A stretch of 64,000 bases of DNA from Trematomus loennbergii. Taxonomy: Eukaryota > Chordata > Actinopteri > Perciformes > Nototheniidae. The notes under the pieces are model-generated. The model made no database searches, was not told the origin of the DNA, and worked only from the letters and a program-made list of their open reading frames with translations. Positions 50,401 through 64,000 of the stretch are shown here, one piece after another; position 1 is the stretch's first letter, and each line of letters starts with the position of its first letter. The translations under genes were made by a program, and so were the position numbers. Location: the NCBI GenBank assembly GCA_012861695.1, contig JAAOOA010000637.1, positions 169,103 through 233,102 on the forward strand. The letters are read 5' to 3'.

Positions 50401-51857
50401 CATGAAGAAGAGGGGACACATGTTGATGAAGAAGAGACATGAAGAAGAGGGGACACATGTTGATGAAGAAGGACATGAAGAAGAGGGGACACATGTTGAT
50501 GAGAAGAGACATGAAGAAGAGGGGACACATGTTGATGAAGAAGAGACATGAAGAAGAGGGACACATGTTGATGAAGAAGAGACATGAAGAAGAGGGGACA
50601 CATGTTGATGAAGAAGAGACATGAAGAAGAGGGGACACATGTTGATGAAGAAGAGACATGAAGAAGAGGGGACACATGTTGATGAAGAAGAGACATGAAG
50701 AGAGGGGACACGTGTTGATGAAGAAGAGACATGAAGAAGAGGGACACGTGTTGATGAAGAAGAGACATGAAGAAGAGGGGACACATGTTGATGAAGAAGA
50801 GACATGGGGAAGTGGGTTTTGCAGAATAGGGTGACCTTTAACTTCCTGTTTATCTGTTATTGAGTCCGTTCTGTTCTCTTTGTAACGTCATGGTTTGTTG
50901 ACCTGCCTCTAAAGAGCAAAGACCCTTTAACTCAGATCATAAAGGGTCAGACTGAGCCACAGTCTGGACACCCTGACCCTGGAGACCCTGACCTGGAGAC
51001 CCTGACCCTGGAGACCCTGACCCTGGAGACTCTGACCCTGGAGACCCTGACCCTGGAGACCCTGACCCTAGAGACCCTGAATCTTGAGACTCTGACCCTG
51101 GAGACTCTGAACCTGGAGACCCTGAACCTGGAGACCCTGAACCTGGAGACCCTGAACCTGGAGACCTGACCCTGGGACCCCGAACCTGGAGACCCTCAAC
51201 CTGACCCTGAACCTGACCCTGGAGACCCTGACCCTGGAGACCCTGAACCTGACCCAGAGACCTTGAACCTGACCCTGGAGACCCTGAACCTGGAGACCCG
51301 ACCCTGGAGACCCTGACGCTGGAGACCCTGAACCTGACGCTGGAGACCCTGAACCTGACCCTGGAGACCCTGACCCTGGAGACCCTCAGACAGGTACAGC
51401 GGTTATCCAGCTCTACACAGGACGAGCCCCTGCACTCAGAGTTTCTCCCTTCAGGAGGTGAGTGGTCCCAGAGTGTAAAGACAGCTTCCCTCCAGCAGCT
51501 CTCGGACGAGGCGTAAGGGAAGTTTCTCAGATTCATTGAATGCCCTGTTTGTGTTTTGAGAGGTGACGGAGCGGGCTACTTTCTAAAGACTGTGTTTCAC
51601 AGTCAGGATGTCTTTTTATCTGCGACCTAAATCTCAGGTGCTGATAACTCACCTGAAGCTGAATGCATCTACCCGCTCAGCAGAGACATGAACAATGACT
51701 TTAGCTTTAAACATGATCTGAAACGCCCCTAGGAGTATGTGCTGTCTTTAAACCCCTCGACCTCTCTTAGTTACTCTCAGTTGATGAAGAGTTAGTAGAA
51801 ACAAGTTTTCTTACCGGCGGCGCTGAGAGCGAGGGCGATGCAGACGGCGAGCTTCAT
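41190..51857 (-). CDS. Mucin-like type I transmembrane glycoprotein, four exons
   Basis: Four minus-strand exons (51857-51815, 46299-45378, 45198-45092, 41246-41190) join in consistent phases into a protein of about 376 residues. Order: signal peptide MKLAVCIALALSAA; a Thr/Asn/Pro-rich ectodomain starting SSATTNGSTPSG, with about 30 NPTTG/NTTTG/NPTTA pentamers full of N-glycosylation sites (NxT) and O-glycosylation candidates; four SHGNATTT-type repeats; a transmembrane helix (GWGIALLVLAALVLLLLF); a cytoplasmic tail ending RKPY-EQIDKPVNSRTASYTVNE. The architecture resembles MUC1-like sialomucins. I cannot name an ortholog. Exons 2 and 3 each lack one base (G run near 46117; near 45125), although the splice sites are good. 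A TATA box lies upstream. Introns 1 and 3 hold transposons and a 57-bp satellite. Confidence 0.8.
41272..44225. repeat. 57-bp satellite, about 52 copies
   Basis: Units of AACATCAGCAGGAGAGGACT followed by CTTTAAAGTAGAGACACTAC and ATACTGATATACACCTG. The period is divisible by three, so 490- and 514-codon frames run through it on both strands. Variant pairs (CACGACATAC and, 137 bases later, GACATCAGC) recur at 41366, 42050 and 43469, showing block duplication with a 12-unit period in part of the array. It lies in intron 3 of the mucin-like gene. Confidence 0.97.
44355..44412 (+). repeat. (TG)n microsatellite
   Basis: Simple TG repeat in intron 3 of the mucin-like gene. Confidence 0.97.
44413..45091. 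other. Intron 3 remainder, one retroelement-like segment
   Basis: AGTAAACTTTATTGTCAATC near 44727, followed by TATATACATAC-rich sequence, resembles a fish retroelement tail. Otherwise nothing was recognised. Confidence 0.35.
45092..45198 (-). CDS. Mucin-like gene exon 3, cytoplasmic
   Basis: 107 bases where 108 are needed. The upstream frame reads MVWCCRGSRSDSSPFRDDI, with a juxtamembrane CC. The downstream frame reads PLYTTHGRFDGTNRKPY to the donor GTAAGA. The one-base loss is around 45138. Confidence 0.72.
45378..46299 (-). CDS. Mucin-like gene exon 2, repeats and transmembrane helix
   Basis: The acceptor is a TTC-repeat pyrimidine tract ending CTCTAG. The frame opens VSSATTNGSTPSGTSDHTAN, shifts by one base near 46117 (GG where the neighbouring units have GGG) and then stays open to LLFSLLIAL at the donor CTG|GTGAGG. 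The length is 922 where 923 is needed. Confidence 0.82.
46300..47480. other. Mucin intron 1, left part, no gene
   Basis: AT-rich intron. 46395-46440 (GGCCCCGCCCCTTTTTGGGT) resembles 31317-31350, an unclassified repeat. Confidence 0.4.
47481..48615 (+). mobile_element. TTAA-flanked DNA element with inverted termini, complete copy
   Basis: Starts ACCTGTTAAGCCCGAGAG after TTAA (47477-47480) and ends CAGGGCTTAACAGG before TTAA (48616-48619). The ends are near-perfect inverted repeats. No transposase was found. The partial relative at 2276-2970 shares most of its left half. TTAA targets suggest piggyBac-like mobilisation. Confidence 0.8.
48616..50841 (-). mobile_element. TTAA MITE, copy 3, with expanded 38-bp satellite
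   Basis: Bounded by TTAA at 48616 (then AGGTCCCCTATCATC) and TTAA at 50838-50841 (preceded by a divergent AGGGTGACC). The non-repeat parts align with copy 4 at 57.3 kb and copy 2 at 31.5 kb in reverse orientation. Most of its length is the satellite at 49055-50805. It shares its left TTAA with the preceding element. Confidence 0.82.
49055..50805 (-). repeat. 38-bp satellite, about 46 copies
   Basis: Units of GACACATGTTGATGAAGAAG plus AGACATGAAGAAGAGGGG, with GATGTAGAAG variants and scattered indels. Three 560-590 codon minus-strand frames cross it. They shift into each other at indels and are artefacts. Confidence 0.97.
50957..51400 (-). repeat. 15-bp minisatellite
   Basis: About 29 units of GAGACCCTGACCCTG and GAGACCCTGAACCTG in intron 1 of the mucin-like gene. 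Confidence 0.93.
51815..51857 (-). CDS. Mucin-like gene exon 1, signal peptide
   Basis: ATG at 51857. It reads MKLAVCIALALSAA and one extra base, then the donor GCCG|GTAAGA. Confidence 0.82.
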
Positions 51858-51910
51858 CTTTCTGTAGGGAGTCTCCACAAAGATCTCACTGTGTGCCACA
51901 GACAGAGAGG

Positions 51911-51917
51911 CTTTATA
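51911..51917 (-). promoter_or_regulatory. TATA box of the mucin-like gene
   Basis: TATAAAG on the minus strand, about 55 bases upstream of the ATG. This predicts a transcription start near 51885 and a short 5' UTR. An E-box-like CAGGTG lies just upstream. Confidence 0.65.
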
Positions 51918-51989
51918 CAGAGCTCACCTGAGCAGGGGGGGGGGGGCTCCCAGCATGCACTGCTGCACCACAGCTCCACCCTGTGGCCA

Positions 51990-52640
51990 CCTGGTGCACT
52001 CAGTATATCACATTATATATAACACTTAGGAAACACATGATTTACCAGGAGTACAAGTAGAAGTACTCAGATCTTGAGTAAAAGTAGAAGTACTCAGATC
52101 ATGTACTTGAGTAACAGTAGAAGTACTCAGGTCTTGTACTTGAGTAAAAGTAGAAGTACTCAGATCTTGTACTTGAGTAAAAGTAGAAGTACTCAGATCT
52201 GGTACTTGAGTAAAAGTAGAAGTACTCAGATCTGGTACTTGAGTAAAAGTAGAAGTACTCAGATCTTGAGTAAAAGTAGAAGTACGCAGGTCTTGTTCTT
52301 GAGTAAAAGTAGAAGTACTCAGATCTTGTACTTGAGTAAAAGTAGAAGTACTCAGATCTGGTACTTGAGTAAAAGTAGAAGTACTCAGATCTTGTACTTG
52401 AGTAAAAGTAGAAGTACTCAGATCATGTACTTGAGTAACAGTAGAAGTACTCAGATCATGTAACTTGAGTAAAAGTAGAAGTACTCAGATCATGTACTTG
52501 AGTAAAAGTAGAAGTACTCAGATCATGTACTTGAGTAAAAGTAGAAGTACTCAGATCATGTACTTGAGTAACAGTAGAAGTACTCAGATCATGTACTTGA
52601 GTTACAGTAGAAGTACTCAGGTCTTGTACTTTATTAAAGT
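51990..52640 (-). repeat. AGTACTT element copy with 33-bp satellite
   Basis: The leader CAGTATATCACATTATATAT and TGATTTACCAGGAGTA match the blocks at 23-30 kb. The core has about 17 units with ATCATGTACTTGAG variants found only here. Confidence 0.9.
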
Positions 52641-52812
52641 GACTTAGTTCATTTACACCCCCACATGTCCAAAGACCTTTTATAAGTGAATGTTTAGCGT
52701 GTCGACAATATACTTGAGTTTATTAAGAGAAGTAAAAGCTCTCCTGTTTGTCCATGTCAGAATATATCATTCATATTGTTCATGATAAAGCCTTTGTTTG
52801 GGTCATTGGCTC

Positions 52813-53575
52813 CCAGCCTCTGCAGACTGCAGACTGATCAGCCTCTGTGGACTGCAGACTGATCAGCCTCTGTGGACTGCAGACTGATCAGCCTCTGTGG
52901 ACTGCAGTCTGATCAGCCTCTGTGGACTGATCAGCCTCTGTGGACTGATCAGCCTCTGTGGACTGCAGTCTGATCAGCCTCTGTGGACTGCAGTCTGATC
53001 AGCCTCTGTGGACTGATCAGCCTCTGTGGACTGATCAGCCTCTGTGGACTGCAGTCTGATCAGCCTCTGCGGACTGCAGACTGATCAGCCTCTGCGGACT
53101 GCAGTCTGATCAGCCTCTGTGGACTGCAGACTGATCAGCCTCTGCGGACTGCAGTCTGATCAGCCTCTGCGGACTGCAGACTGATCAGCCTCTGCGGACT
53201 GCAGTCTGATCAGCCTCTGTGGACTGCAGACTGATCAGCCTCTGCGGACTGCAGTCTGATCAGCCTCTGCGGACTGCAGACTGATCAGCCTCTGCGGACT
53301 GCAGTCTGATCAGCCTCTGCGGACTGCAGGCTGATCAGCCTCTGTGGACTGCAGACTGATCAGCCTCTGCGGACTGCAGTCTGATCAGCCTCTGCGGACT
53401 GCAGGCTGATCAGCCTTGTGGACTGCAGCTGATCAGCCTCTGCGGACTGCAGTCTGATCAGCCTCTGCGACTGCAGAATGATCAGCCTCTGTGGACTGCA
53501 GTCTGATCAGCCTCTGCAGACTGCAGTCTGATCAGCCTCTGCAGGCTGATCAGCCTCTGTGGACTGCAGACTGAT
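52813..53575. repeat. 25-bp minisatellite
   Basis: About 30 units of CAGCCTCTGCGGACTGCAGT plus CTGAT, alternating with GGACTGCAGA and shorter forms lacking the CTGCAG part. It lies between the 3' end of tg and the mucin promoter. Confidence 0.95.
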
Positions 53576-53986
53576 ATAGTCGTATGTGTTGAAGGTCTCA
53601 CTTGTGGCTAATGATGAATCCTCTGAACCTCTGTGAGGGAGGACACAGTCCACCAACACATTGTGTTTAATGTTCTGTGAAAAAACTATAATAAATGCAT
53701 TAATCAGATTTTAAAATCTTGATATGTTCAACAACTAGTTCATCGCAGTCAGGTGGGATTACAAGGAAATACTCAAGTGAAGTAAAAGTACCTTAACGTT
53801 ATAAAGAGGAGGATGAGGGTGAGAAGAAGAGAGGCTTTCATTAAATATTCTTTTAACATTTATTTTAAAGATTTCAGCTTCGACTATTCCAACAGGAAGT
53901 AATCAAACAGCTCTTCTTCTTCCTCCTGTCACTCCAGTGCAGGCTCACAGAGAAACACCACAGACAGCAGGGAGCCTTTCCATGCT
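53576..53986. other. Intergenic, no gene
   Basis: Nothing recognised between the 25-bp minisatellite and the tg polyadenylation signal. Confidence 0.4.
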
Positions 53987-53992
53987 TTTATT
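53987..53992 (-). terminator. tg: tg polyadenylation signal
   Basis: AATAAA on the minus strand, about 100 bases past the tg stop codon. Confidence 0.7.
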
Positions 53993-54092
53993 CATTCATT
54001 GATTCATTGATTTATTGATTCATTGATTCATTGATTCATTGATTCATTAACACAGCCGTCTGAGATCAAAGGGAATCTGCCGATGTCATCGT

Positions 54093-63571
<9,479 letters not shown>

Positions 63572-63579
63572 CTGGAAAC

Positions 63580-63604
63580 ACCACACACACACACACACAC
63601 ACAC

Positions 63605-63647
<43 letters not shown>

Positions 63648-63679
63648 GCACGCACGCACACACACACACACACACACAA

Positions 63680-63721
<42 letters not shown>

Positions 63722-63722
63722 G

Positions 63723-63777
<55 letters not shown>

Positions 63778-63856
63778 ACACACACACAGAGAGAGAGAGA
63801 CACACACAGAGACACACAGAGAGACACACACAGAGACACACACAGAGACACACACA

Positions 63857-63925
<69 letters not shown>
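63580..63925 (+). repeat. (CA)n with CACGCACG and GAGA blocks, tg intron
   Basis: Long interrupted CA array upstream of the first tg exon in the window. Confidence 0.98.
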
Positions 63926-63929
<4 letters not shown>

Positions 63930-64000
63930 TGTTATAATTGATCAAAGAATATCTCGGGGGTTTTTCAGCAAAGGTCCAATCAGTGGTGTCGTACGTGAGA

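Noticed and set aside
48992..50805. Three overlapping 560-590 codon minus-strand frames
   Set aside because: Products of the 38-bp satellite. They swap phases at indels and have no domain, start context or splice logic.
63940..64000. Possible further tg exon on the minus strand reading TYDTTDWTFAEKP
   Set aside because: Open and plausible, but no donor site follows within reach and the segment is cut by the window edge.

Overview
This window is vertebrate nuclear DNA, most likely from a ray-finned (teleost) fish. The evidence is spliced genes with GT-AG introns and phase-consistent exon joins, L2/Rex-type LINE fragments, hAT-like and TTAA-flanked DNA elements, fish SINE-like repeats, very dense CA/TG microsatellites, and many long minisatellites. 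There are no operons, CRISPR arrays or other prokaryotic features.

Four protein-coding loci can be read. (1) 3.88-5.95 kb, plus strand: the C-terminal part of an NLRP1-like inflammasome protein (FIIND/UPA region plus CARD) without a visible NACHT or LRR part. (2) 9.8-21.6 kb, minus strand: a complete six-exon CD22/Siglec-like immunoglobulin receptor (signal peptide, V domain, C2 domain, transmembrane segment with an arginine, short tail without tyrosine). (3) 41.2-51.9 kb, minus strand: a complete four-exon mucin-like type I membrane glycoprotein with NPTTG-type repeats and a TATA box. (4) 54.1-63.6 kb, minus strand: the last 18 exons of thyroglobulin (tg), covering type-3 repeat sequence, the catalytically dead cholinesterase-like domain and the hormonogenic C-terminal tyrosine. 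tg continues past the right edge.

Most of the remaining sequence is repeats. 0-3.4 kb holds two L2/Rex-like LINE fragments around a TTAA-flanked element. 7-12.2 kb holds hAT-like elements, one of them nested in a TTAA MITE with a perfect 8-bp target duplication. 12.7-14.3 kb, 23.3-30.5 kb and 52-52.6 kb hold copies of one element whose internal AGTACTT-rich segment has become a 33/27-bp satellite with higher-order structure. 33.9-40.1 kb is bounded by 69-bp inverted repeats and contains LINE reverse transcriptase pieces plus a 1215-bp tandem duplication. Introns of the receptor, mucin and tg genes carry further minisatellites with units from 15 to 57 bp.

Two themes stand out. First, a single MITE family (four copies here) has given rise to tandem repeats at the same internal site in two different copies. 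Second, each of the four genes shows single-base indels, mostly in C or G runs, although splice sites and phases are intact. That pattern fits residual long-read consensus errors better than gene decay.
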